From an uncultured Bacillota bacterium (GTDB lineage: Bacteria; Bacillota_I; Bacilli_A; Izemoplasmatales; UBA1188), in assembly GCA_900318975.1 (NCBI GenBank), contig ONMY01000072.1, forward strand, positions 1 through 7,243: DNA of 7,243 bases. Direction: 5' to 3'. The position numbers and the translations under genes are program-made. The notes beneath the pieces were generated by a model. The model saw only the letters and a program-made list of their open reading frames with translations, did not search any database and had not been told where the DNA came from. Of the stretch, positions 1 to 5,708 are shown piece after piece. Each line of letters begins with the position of its first letter. Position 1 is the first letter of the stretch.

Positions 1-855
1 CTTTTCTTCTGGAAGTTCGATTGAATTTGTAACAACAACTTCTTTAATTAAATTTGGATCAGAAAGTCTTTCGATTGCTTGACCAGAGAATAATGCGTGA
101 GATGCAAACATATAAATATCAAGGGCACCTGCTTCTTTTAATGCTTTCGCAGCGTTATTTACTGTTCCAGCGGTATCAATCATATCGTCAATGATTACGC
201 AGTTCTTTCCTTGAACATCACCAATAATGTTCATAACTTCTGATACATTTGGTTTTGGTCTTCTCTTATCAATAATCGCAATTTCTGCATTGAATGGTTC
301 AGCAAGCTTACGAGCTCTGTTTGCTCCGCCGTGGTCTGGAGAAACTACAACGAAATTATTGATTTTATTCTTTTCAATATATTTTTGGAATAATGGCATA
401 CCTTGAAGGTTGTCGATTGGGATATTAAAGAAACCTTGGATTTGTGCAGCGTGTAAATCTAGACAGATTACACGTGTTGCACCAGCAACTGTTAGAAGAT
501 CTGCGATTAATTTTGCAGAAATTGGTTGTCTTGATTTTGCTTTTCTGTCTTGTCTTGAATATCCGTAGTATGGAAGTATAATATTTATTTCTCTTGCAGA
601 TGCTCTTTTTAATGCATCAATAAATATTAAAAGTTCCATAACATGCTCGTTAACTGGTGCAGATGTAGATTGAACAACGAAAACTTTGTGTCCTCTTACT
701 GTTTCATCGATGTCAACACCGATTTCACCATCAGCAAATCTTTGAATATGACATGTTGATAGTGGAATATCTAAATTTTTAGATATTTCCTCTGCGAGCG
801 ATTTGTTAGAATTTAATGCGAATAGTTTAAGTTTTTCACCATGGTAAATTGCCAC
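1..855 (-). CDS. prs: Ribose-phosphate pyrophosphokinase (PRPP synthetase), C-terminus cut by window edge
   Basis: Makes phosphoribosyl pyrophosphate from ribose-5-phosphate and ATP in the cytosol, feeding purine, pyrimidine, NAD, histidine and tryptophan synthesis. 285 codons are present and the frame is still open at the window edge; class I enzymes are about 315 residues, so roughly 30 are missing. Visible motifs: [16 protein letters not shown] (about 40-55), the flexible loop [12 protein letters not shown] (99-110), the PRPP synthetase signature [11 protein letters not shown] (133-143), the catalytic loop DKRRPKPN (196-203, with K197 and R199), and the PRPP-binding loop DDMIDTAGT (223-231). 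The start is GTG: it gives the standard short N-terminus [12 protein letters not shown] and lies 8 nt after an AGAGAGGT ribosome-binding site. The gene has its own promoter signal after the spoVG terminator. Adjacency to spoVG is conserved in Firmicutes, although glmU, which lies between them in Bacillus, is absent here. Confidence 0.97.
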   Translation of the reverse strand, partial: MAIYHGEKLKLFALNSNKSLAEEISKNLDIPLSTCHIQRFADGEIGVDIDETVRGHKVFVVQSTSAPVNEHVMELLIFIDALKRASAREINIILPYYGYSRQDRKAKSRQPISAKLIADLLTVAGATRVICLDLHAAQIQGFFNIPIDNLQGMPLFQKYIEKNKINNFVVVSPDHGGANRARKLAEPFNAEIAIIDKRRPKPNVSEVMNIIGDVQGKNCVIIDDMIDTAGTVNNAAKALKEAGALDIYMFASHALFSGQAIERLSDPNLIKEVVVTNSIELPEEK

Positions 856-863
856 TTTTTGTT

Positions 864-871
864 ACCTCTCT
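864..871 (-). promoter_or_regulatory. Ribosome-binding site of prs
   Basis: AGAGAGGT on the minus strand, 8 nt upstream of GTG at 855. It supports the GTG as the true start of prs; no ATG with a comparable site lies nearby. Confidence 0.8.
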
Positions 872-883
872 TCTATAAAAACA

Positions 884-892
884 ATTATAGCA
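884..892 (-). promoter_or_regulatory. Probable extended -10 promoter of prs
   Basis: The minus strand reads TGCTATAAT, a consensus TATAAT -10 box (884-889) preceded by TGn, the extended -10 element. No good -35 hexamer lies 16-18 nt upstream, where the sequence is the T-rich tail and 3' stem of the spoVG terminator, so promoter strength would rest on the extended -10. Transcription would begin near 877, giving a leader of about 20 nt. The location, just after a terminator and before a gene with a good ribosome-binding site, supports the call. It is a motif match only. Confidence 0.65.
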
Positions 893-894
893 CA

Positions 895-931
895 AAACAA
901 AAAAAGAAAACACCTAATGGTGTTTGCTTTT
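895..931 (-). terminator. Rho-independent terminator after spoVG
   Basis: On the minus strand AAACACC-ATTA-GGTGTTT forms a perfect 7-bp stem with a 4-nt loop (908-925). After one mismatch it extends through a G-C and four A-T pairs (902-906 with 927-931). It is followed by an interrupted T tract (TTTTCTTTTTTTG). It starts about 10 nt after the spoVG stop codon, so it ends the upstream transcription unit and separates it from prs. Confidence 0.85.
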
Positions 932-940
932 GTTATTTTT

Positions 941-1195
941 TTATTCGGCGTTTTCGTAAGCTTCGAGAACTTTCTTAGATATCTCGTCACGCATTGATTG
1001 CTGTAGTGGATGTGCTATATCTTTGAATTCTCCAGTTGGAGTTTTTTTAGATGGCATAACAACGAATAATGAATTTTCACCTTGAATTACTCTTAATCCG
1101 TGTACTACAAATATTTCATCAAATGTGATTGATGCAATGGCTTTAATGCTGTTTTCGCCTTCAACTTTTCTTAATCTTACGTCTGTAATATTCAT
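941..1195 (-). CDS. spoVG: SpoVG family regulatory protein
   Basis: SpoVG is a small cytosolic regulator. In Bacillus it affects asymmetric septation and sporulation, and in Listeria, Staphylococcus and Borrelia it is described as a nucleic-acid-binding global regulator. Its presence does not prove that this organism sporulates. The 84-residue protein carries the family core: N-terminal [28 protein letters not shown] (19-37) and the hallmark [16 protein letters not shown] (48-63). It is slightly shorter than the 97-residue Bacillus protein, ending soon after the C-terminal helix. ATG at 1195 has an AAAGAGGT site 5 nt upstream. It lies 91 nt after the annotated ispE stop and is followed by a terminator, so it is the last gene of the unit or a short unit of its own. 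The ispE-spoVG-prs order matches the Bacillus neighbourhood with genes missing. Confidence 0.95.
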   Translation of the reverse strand: MNITDVRLRKVEGENSIKAIASITFDEIFVVHGLRVIQGENSLFVVMPSKKTPTGEFKDIAHPLQQSMRDEISKKVLEAYENAE

Positions 1196-1200
1196 ACTTT

Positions 1201-1208
1201 ACCTCTTT
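1201..1208 (-). promoter_or_regulatory. Ribosome-binding site of spoVG
   Basis: AAAGAGGT on the minus strand, 5 nt before ATG at 1195. The following TAA at 1199-1201 is also the stop of the +1 frame that continues from the end of ispE. Confidence 0.75.
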
Positions 1209-1217
1209 GCAACTAAA

Positions 1218-1223
1218 ATTATA
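1218..1223 (-). promoter_or_regulatory. Possible -10 box upstream of spoVG
   Basis: A consensus TATAAT on the minus strand, placed so that transcription would begin about 15 nt before the spoVG start codon. No convincing -35 hexamer lies at the right spacing, and I see no SigH-type GGAAT/GAAT pair of the kind that drives Bacillus spoVG. In DNA this AT-rich the hexamer can arise by chance, and this stretch may be frameshifted ispE coding sequence. Confidence 0.3.
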
Positions 1224-1286
1224 ACTTTATTGAATAATAAAAAGGGGATTAAACATTGAAACTTAGCAACTATATTTCTCAACATT

Positions 1287-2057
1287 TTATTTTTGGCGTT
1301 TTCTAATTTTTACAATTGTTGAGCCGGATCCGGTCATAAATAGTCCGTCTTCTCCGTATGTTTTTTTGAGGAATTCATACTTTTCTTTTACTGCAGGATA
1401 CAGTTCAAAAGCCGTATCTTGTAAGTCGTTTTTTAATCCCTTAACAAATTCGTTATAATTGTTACTTTTTAAATGTTTTATCGATTCTTCGAGCGAATAT
1501 TTGTTGTTGTTTTTTAGGTTAGAAAACACATTTCCTGTTGAAATAAATACATTTGGTGTAAAAAATAGGATTTCATAGTCTGATATATCGAGGTTTATTG
1601 GTTCGATATCAAAGCCAACTCCTCTTACTATTGCAGGACCTTTAAAGAGGCAATAAGGAGTGTCTGAACCAAAGTTTTTTGATATCTCAAACATTTGGTC
1701 AAACGATAGGTTTAGACCCCATAATTTATTTAATGCTTCTATGGTTGCAGCAGCATCTGCGCTTCCGCCTCCAAGACCACCTCCAACAGGTATGTTTTTC
1801 TCAACAATTATTTTTACGCCTTGTTTTACGTTGAAAATTTTCTTCATAAAAACGGCGGCTTTATAAGCTAAATTATTCTTGCCGTTTAAGGTTTTATCAG
1901 ATGTTTCGCAGACGATTTCTCCATCTGTTGGAATTAGTTCTATTTCGTCGGCAAGACCAACTGTGATATTAACCATTTCAAGATCATGATAGCCATCATC
2001 TCTTTTTCCTTTTACATTTAAAAACAGATTAAGTTTTGCGTATGCTTTTGTCTTCAT
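1287..2057 (-). CDS. ispE: 4-diphosphocytidyl-2-C-methyl-D-erythritol kinase (IspE), short C-terminus
   Basis: Phosphorylates CDP-methylerythritol with ATP in the MEP (non-mevalonate) isoprenoid pathway; cytosolic GHMP kinase. The N-terminal motif AYAKLNLFLNV (5-15) carries the presumed catalytic Lys8, GYHDLEMV (22-29) is the substrate-binding stretch, IPVGGGLGGGSADAAAT (89-105) is the GHMP ATP-binding loop, GSDTPYCL (130-137) holds the catalytic Asp132, and MTGSGSTIV (241-249) is the third GHMP motif. Translation stops 7 residues after that, giving 256 residues against the usual 280-290, so the last helix and strand are missing. A +1 frame continues to spoVG, which suggests a frameshift or a genuine truncation. 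The ATG lies 2 nt after the yolD stop, with its GAGGT site overlapping that stop codon, so it belongs to the same operon. Confidence 0.95.
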   Translation of the reverse strand: MKTKAYAKLNLFLNVKGKRDDGYHDLEMVNITVGLADEIELIPTDGEIVCETSDKTLNGKNNLAYKAAVFMKKIFNVKQGVKIIVEKNIPVGGGLGGGSADAAATIEALNKLWGLNLSFDQMFEISKNFGSDTPYCLFKGPAIVRGVGFDIEPINLDISDYEILFFTPNVFISTGNVFSNLKNNNKYSLEESIKHLKSNNYNEFVKGLKNDLQDTAFELYPAVKEKYEFLKKTYGEDGLFMTGSGSTIVKIRKRQK

Positions 2058-2059
2058 AT

Positions 2060-2389
2060 TTACCTCATGATTTTGATTTGTAAAACATCTTCGAATGGAA
2101 TGATTTCATCTGTATCTAGTTTTATAGTTTTGTTTATTTCGTCTATTTTTTTAATTTTTCCGAATGTTGTGAAAGAATAACCATCATTGTAGTATTCTAA
2201 TGATATTTGTTTATCTTGTCTTGTTGCCTCTGAAACTGCTTCGTTTATTTCTTTATATTCATCTTCAGATAATTCTGCCTTTTGTTTTTTGTTGATGTTA
2301 TAAATCATGTCTTCAAGCATTGTTCCGTGCCCTGTTAATGCATCAAATGGAGCCCATTTCATTATTCCTCTATCTTTATAATTACTCAT
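2060..2389 (-). CDS. YolD-like protein, partner of the adjacent Y-family polymerase
   Basis: 109-residue member of the YolD-like family. The N-terminal signature DRGIMKWAPFDALTG (6-20) matches the family's RG-x-x-KW-x-x-F/A-x-L pattern. The middle (35-60) is charged and helical-looking. The C-terminal part (77-106, GKIKKIDEINKTIKL then IPFEDVLQIKI) looks like a small beta-rich domain. YolD-like genes typically sit beside UvrX/YqjW-type Y-family polymerases in Firmicutes. They have been proposed by computational work to act like UmuD, that is, as a polymerase cofactor; no biochemical role is established to my knowledge. The ATG is inside the end of the polymerase gene (8-nt overlap), with AGGAGG 5 nt upstream, so the two are translationally coupled. 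No membrane or signal segment is seen. Confidence 0.88.
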   Translation of the reverse strand: MSNYKDRGIMKWAPFDALTGHGTMLEDMIYNINKKQKAELSEDEYKEINEAVSEATRQDKQISLEYYNDGYSFTTFGKIKKIDEINKTIKLDTDEIIPFEDVLQIKIMR

Positions 2390-3659
2390 GGTGTCCTCCT
2401 ATTTCTTCGTTTCTTGCTTTGGCGGTTGAGTGTTCTAGTTCTGTTGATGCTCTTCTTACAGCGTTTTTTCCGTATTTTCTTTTTATTTGATCTAAAGTAT
2501 CAAACAGTTTTTCTTCTTTTATCTTTTTTACTGTGTCTTCAAAAAGACTTAATTGGGTGCCGACATCATCAACAAGCCCTGTAAGACTAATTGCAAATCC
2601 TCTTATAGGTTCATCGTGATAATATCTTTCCATTAATTCGAGACAATGTTTTGCAATATCTCTTCCAAGAGATACCGGCTCCTGTAGTTTGGTTTGGTGA
2701 GCAAATGTTCCGCCATAATCTTGATTATATCTAAGCATTAGATGGATGATGGTTGCTTTTTTACCTGTTGCTCTTAGTCTTGATGATAATTCATCAGACA
2801 TTTCTAGGATGATTTGTGGTGCTGTTTCTTTAAAATAGTCTTGAAACATTACTTGGCTTATACCATAGCTTCTTGATAGTGGTTTATATTTTTTCTTATC
2901 TTGAATTAAAGACATGTCGATTCCGTGGGTATGGTACCAAAGTTCTTCGCCCATTATTCCAAATCGTTTTTTTAATATATTCACATCACAGTTTGCAATA
3001 TCGCCCACTGTTTTAAACCCCATGTTTTTAAGAGATATTTCATATCTTGAACCGATGCCCCACATTTTTGATAGTGGTTTTACTGGCCAAAGCTTTTTCT
3101 CTACATCTTCATAATTCCATTCAGCAATTTGTGATTTTGTTTTTTTAGCTTCTATATCCATTGATAGCTTTGCAAGAAGCATGTTTGGGCCGATTCCACA
3201 TGTCGCAGTTAATTTTGTTTCTTTATAAACGTCGTTTATAATCATTTTTGCGATTTCTATATCTGGCATAGGATATAATTTTTTATAATCTGTAAGATCT
3301 AAAAAAGATTCATCAACAGAATAAATATGGATATCTTCTTTAGATACATATTTTAAAAATATACTTACTACCTTTGCAGAAGCTTCGAGGTATCTTCGCA
3401 TTCTGGGTTTGCAAAAAACAATGTTTTCTGTTTTAGGAAGTTCAAATATTCTAAGTCTTCCAGGAATTCCTTTTTGTCTAAGATATGGTGAAACTGCAAG
3501 TATTATTGATCCTCCGCCCCTTGATTTATCAGCAACTACTAAAGGGGTCTTGAATGGATCAAGGCCCAGGTCTGCACACTCGACAGAGGCATAGAAACTC
3601 TTTAAATCGATGCACATTATGTGTCTATGTAGTCTATATTTTTCTAATTCATCCTTCAT
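2382..3659 (-). CDS. Y-family translesion DNA polymerase, UvrX/YqjW type
   Basis: Error-prone lesion-bypass polymerase of the UmuC/DinB superfamily. With the ATG at 3659 it has 425 residues. Palm motifs are intact: MCIDLKSFYASVE (15-27) holds catalytic Asp18 and the probable steric-gate Tyr23, and YSVDESFLDLT (113-123) holds Asp116 and Glu117. CGIGPNMLLAKL (154-165) and the helix-hairpin-helix-like MWGIGSRYEISLKNMGF (199-215) follow. Near the C-terminus TQLSLFED contains QLSLF (369-373), a textbook beta-clamp-binding pentapeptide, followed by the tail KYGKNAVRRAS...RNEEIGGHHE, typical of UvrX-type enzymes and not of DinB. A TTG at 3680 would add seven residues, but neither start has a ribosome-binding site. 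I prefer ATG because the protein then begins at the family's usual distance from the first motif and overlaps the folD stop by 11 nt, which suits re-initiation. Confidence 0.95.
   Translation of the reverse strand: MKDELEKYRLHRHIMCIDLKSFYASVECADLGLDPFKTPLVVADKSRGGGSIILAVSPYLRQKGIPGRLRIFELPKTENIVFCKPRMRRYLEASAKVVSIFLKYVSKEDIHIYSVDESFLDLTDYKKLYPMPDIEIAKMIINDVYKETKLTATCGIGPNMLLAKLSMDIEAKKTKSQIAEWNYEDVEKKLWPVKPLSKMWGIGSRYEISLKNMGFKTVGDIANCDVNILKKRFGIMGEELWYHTHGIDMSLIQDKKKYKPLSRSYGISQVMFQDYFKETAPQIILEMSDELSSRLRATGKKATIIHLMLRYNQDYGGTFAHQTKLQEPVSLGRDIAKHCLELMERYYHDEPIRGFAISLTGLVDDVGTQLSLFEDTVKKIKEEKLFDTLDQIKRKYGKNAVRRASTELEHSTAKARNEEIGGHHE
2395..2400 (-). promoter_or_regulatory. Ribosome-binding site of the yolD-like gene
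   Basis: A full AGGAGG 5 nt before ATG at 2389. It is embedded in the last codons of the polymerase gene, which encode the conserved IGGHH tail. Confidence 0.85.
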
Positions 3660-4503
3660 GTTGTTGTAAAAAACAATCAATTGTATTGTCTAATAGTTCT
3701 GCAACAGTCATTGGACCACATCCGCCTGGAACTGGCGTAATGTACGATGCTTTTTCTTTTAGATTTTCAAAATCGGCGTCTCCAACGACTCTTCCATCGT
3801 CTAATCTATTTATTCCAACATCTATAACAACCGCTCCTTCTTTTATCATATTTTCTTTTAAGAAAAATGGTTTTCCAAGAGCACAAACTACTATGTCAGA
3901 TTCTTTTGTGATTGTTTCAATGTTTTTTGTTTTTGAATGACATAGTGTTACTGTTGCGTTTAGGTTTGTTAAAAGGTTAAAAAGAGGTTTTCCAACAAGC
4001 ATACTACGGCCAATTATAGCTACTCTTTTTCCTTGAATTTCAATGTTGTAGTATTTTAACAGATCTACTACGCCTTTTGGTGTACATGGAACAATTCCTT
4101 TTTGGTTTGTAACAAGGTTTGCAACATTTAATTTTGTTAGTCCGTCGACATCTTTATTTTCTGGGATTAAAGAAATTATCTTTTCTTGATCAAACTTTTT
4201 TGGAAGAGGAAGTTGTACTAATATGCCATTAATTTTTGGGTCTTCTGCTAGGGTTTTTATCTTGTTTTCAACTTCTTCTTGAGACGATGATTCGTCCATT
4301 TTTTCAACTATTGATATAATGTTAACTTTTTCGCATGATTTAACTTTGTTGTTAATGTAGATTTGTGATGCTGGATTATCGCCAACAAAAACAACAGCAA
4401 GTGTTGGAGTTGTATTATATTTTTCATTAATGTTATTAACTTTTTCTTTTACTTGTAGTCTTATGTGCTTTGCTACTAGTTTTCCATCGATTAGTTCTGA
4501 CAT
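3649..4503 (-). CDS. folD: Bifunctional methylenetetrahydrofolate dehydrogenase/cyclohydrolase (FolD)
   Basis: Oxidises 5,10-methylene-THF with NAD(P)+ and hydrolyses the methenyl product to 10-formyl-THF, supplying one-carbon units; cytosolic. From ATG at 4503 it has 284 residues, the usual length. SQIYINNKVKSCEK (46-59) carries Tyr49 and catalytic Lys53; GILVQLPLP (93-101) and DVDGL (118-122, with Asp120) are active-site signatures; GRSMLVGKPL (165-174) is the Rossmann/NADP motif; and TPVPGGCGPMT (256-266) is the C-terminal signature. Both activities therefore look intact. A TTG at 4521 would add six residues overlapping the DAHP synthase gene, but GGAAGG at 4514-4519 lies inside that extension, 10 nt before the ATG, so the ATG is preferred. 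The gap to the upstream gene is 1 nt, and the 3' end overlaps the polymerase gene. Confidence 0.97.
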   Translation of the reverse strand: MSELIDGKLVAKHIRLQVKEKVNNINEKYNTTPTLAVVFVGDNPASQIYINNKVKSCEKVNIISIVEKMDESSSQEEVENKIKTLAEDPKINGILVQLPLPKKFDQEKIISLIPENKDVDGLTKLNVANLVTNQKGIVPCTPKGVVDLLKYYNIEIQGKRVAIIGRSMLVGKPLFNLLTNLNATVTLCHSKTKNIETITKESDIVVCALGKPFFLKENMIKEGAVVIDVGINRLDDGRVVGDADFENLKEKASYITPVPGGCGPMTVAELLDNTIDCFLQQHEG

Positions 4504-4504
4504 T

Positions 4505-5281
4505 TTATATATACCTTCCAATAGCTTTAGCTACTTTTTCTGCTTTTAATATTATTTCGTTGTATTCTTCTGGTTTTAAAGCTTGTTTTTTATCTGATAG
4601 AGCTTGGTCTGGTTTTGAATGAATCTCTATCATAATGCCGTCTGCCCCTGCGGCAATAGCTGCAAGTGTTAATGCCTCAACATATGCACTATCTCCTGCT
4701 GCATGTGATGGATCAACAATTACTGGATATGGTGTTTTAGATTTTAAAACAGGTATTGCACTTACATCTAAAGTAAATCTTGTTGATTCTTCAAATGTTC
4801 TTATACCCCTTTCGCATAGAATAATGTTATCATTTCCTTCGCTTGATATATATTCTGCTGCATATATAAGTTCTTCTATTGTGTTTCCAAATCCTCTTTT
4901 TAAAAGGATTGGTTTGTTGGTTTTTCCGAGTGCTTTTAGTAGTTCAAAATTTTGCATACTTCTTGCACCAACTTGTATAATGTCTACAAGTTTTTCGTAT
5001 GTAGGAATTAAATCTACTTTTGTTATTTCTGTTACGAAAGGTTTGTTATATTTCTTAGAAATTTTATTAAGTATTTCTATGCCTTTTTCTCCAAGACCAG
5101 AAAAAGAGTGTGGAGAAGTTCTTGTTTTATAAGCGCCGCCTCTAAATATATCAACAGCTTTTAAGTCTTTTACATCTAACTCAAACTCTTGTTCGGATTC
5201 AACAGCACAAGGGCCAGCAATAAGAACAATTTTTTCTGCTCCAACTTCTAAATTATTGATTTTTACGATTTTTTTATTCAT
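4505..5281 (-). CDS. aroF: 3-deoxy-7-phosphoheptulonate (DAHP) synthase, short type I-beta form
   Basis: First shikimate-pathway enzyme: condenses phosphoenolpyruvate and erythrose-4-phosphate to DAHP. The 258 residues cover just the TIM barrel. Visible: IAGPCAVES (21-29, metal ligand Cys25), FRGGAYKTRTSPHSF (46-60, the substrate-binding K-x-RTSP motif, with Thr where Pro is usual), LLKRGF (126-131), CERGIRTFE (156-164), DPSHAAG (190-196, His193), EIH (219-221, Glu219) and DQALSD (225-230, Asp230). Spacing of the four metal ligands parallels the Thermotoga enzyme. There is no N-terminal ferredoxin-like domain and no chorismate mutase domain, the parts that confer feedback inhibition in relatives, so allosteric control is not evident. 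ATG at 5281 overlaps aroQ by 8 nt and has GGAGG 9 nt upstream. The 3' end is 1 nt from folD. Confidence 0.96.
   Translation of the reverse strand: MNKKIVKINNLEVGAEKIVLIAGPCAVESEQEFELDVKDLKAVDIFRGGAYKTRTSPHSFSGLGEKGIEILNKISKKYNKPFVTEITKVDLIPTYEKLVDIIQVGARSMQNFELLKALGKTNKPILLKRGFGNTIEELIYAAEYISSEGNDNIILCERGIRTFEESTRFTLDVSAIPVLKSKTPYPVIVDPSHAAGDSAYVEALTLAAIAAGADGIMIEIHSKPDQALSDKKQALKPEEYNEIILKAEKVAKAIGRYI
4514..4519 (-). promoter_or_regulatory. Ribosome-binding site of folD
   Basis: GGAAGG 10 nt before ATG at 4503, inside the last codons of the DAHP synthase gene. It favours ATG at 4503 over the upstream TTG at 4521, which the site itself overlaps. Confidence 0.6.
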
Positions 5282-5708
5282 CTTTCTTGTCCTCCAGGAG
5301 TTTGATAGCTTCTAAATACCCGTCTGTTCCTTTTCCGATTATTCTTATCGAAGAAATATCTTCAATTACAGAATTTTTTCTAAATAGTTCTCTGTTGTTT
5401 ATGTCCGATATATGAACTTCGGCTATTTTTGCATTTGTAAGTTCGATTGCGTCTCTAATTGCGTATGAATAGTGTGTAAATGCACCGAGGTTTGCCACGA
5501 TTGAATCAAATTTATTGTAGTTTTTTTGTAAATAGTTAATTATTTTTTCTTCTGAGTTTGATTGAAAAAATGAAACTTTGATGTTTTTTTGAATACAGTA
5601 TGCTTTTATTTCGTTTATGAGTTCTTTGTAGCTTTTGTTTCCGTATAAATCGTGGTTTCTAATTCCGATCATATTGATGTTTGGTCCATTAAGAATTAAC
5701 AATCGCAT
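5274..5708 (-). CDS. aroQ: Type II 3-dehydroquinate dehydratase (AroQ)
   Basis: Dehydrates 3-dehydroquinate to 3-dehydroshikimate (third shikimate step); type II enzymes are small cytosolic dodecamers. 144 residues, the family length. LLILNGPNINMIGIR (3-17) ends in the active-site Arg17; DLYG (20-23) has the catalytic Tyr22; FFQSNSEEKIINYLQ (47-61) is the family's QSN motif; NLGAFTHYSYAIRDAI (73-88) holds Asn73 and His79; and EVHISDINNRELFR (97-110) holds the general-acid His99 and Arg106/Arg110. Two usually constant positions differ: NPGA is NLGA and HLSN is HISD. Both leave the catalytic residues intact. ATG at 5708 lies within the end of aroE-aroK (20-nt overlap) with a strong AGGAGGT site, and its 3' end overlaps the DAHP synthase gene, so it is translationally linked on both sides. 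Confidence 0.94.
   Translation of the reverse strand: MRLLILNGPNINMIGIRNHDLYGNKSYKELINEIKAYCIQKNIKVSFFQSNSEEKIINYLQKNYNKFDSIVANLGAFTHYSYAIRDAIELTNAKIAEVHISDINNRELFRKNSVIEDISSIRIIGKGTDGYLEAIKLLEDKKDE
5291..5295 (-). promoter_or_regulatory. Ribosome-binding site of the DAHP synthase gene
   Basis: GGAGG 9 nt before ATG at 5281, lying inside the last codons of aroQ. Confidence 0.75.

Larger units (their letters stand above)
1199..1309 (-). other. Open +1 frame continuing ispE up to spoVG (possible frameshifted ispE C-terminus)
   Basis: The +1 frame relative to ispE is open from 1309 to a TAA at 1199-1201, covering the last 23 nt of the annotated gene and the 91-nt spacer. Two A5 runs (1307-1311 and 1290-1294) lie in the overlap where a shift would have to occur. 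Removing one base there gives a 285-residue IspE, close to the family length of 280-290. The added tail would hold a charged helix-like part (NKMLRNIVAKF) and a strand-like KVIILVAKR. That fits the general helix-strand shape of an IspE C-terminus but shows no diagnostic motif. It could also be non-coding leader of spoVG. Confidence 0.4.

Noticed and set aside
3660..3680. TTG start giving the polymerase seven extra residues
   Set aside because: It has no ribosome-binding site and deepens the overlap with folD to 32 nt. ATG at 3659 gives the usual distance to the first catalytic motif.
3600..3720. LexA/SOS operator before the polymerase
   Set aside because: I looked for GAAC-N4-GTTC-like palindromes near the folD/polymerase junction and saw none.
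3554..3940. A 128-codon plus-strand open frame across the polymerase/folD junction
   Set aside because: It is antisense to two well-supported genes with intact motifs and shows no initiation signal.
4504..4521. TTG start giving FolD six extra residues
   Set aside because: The GGAAGG ribosome-binding site lies inside this extension, and the usual FolD N-terminus starts at the ATG at 4503.
4635..5132. A 165-codon plus-strand open frame
   Set aside because: It is antisense to the DAHP synthase gene, has no ribosome-binding site and its product resembles no family. Long antisense frames are expected opposite real genes.
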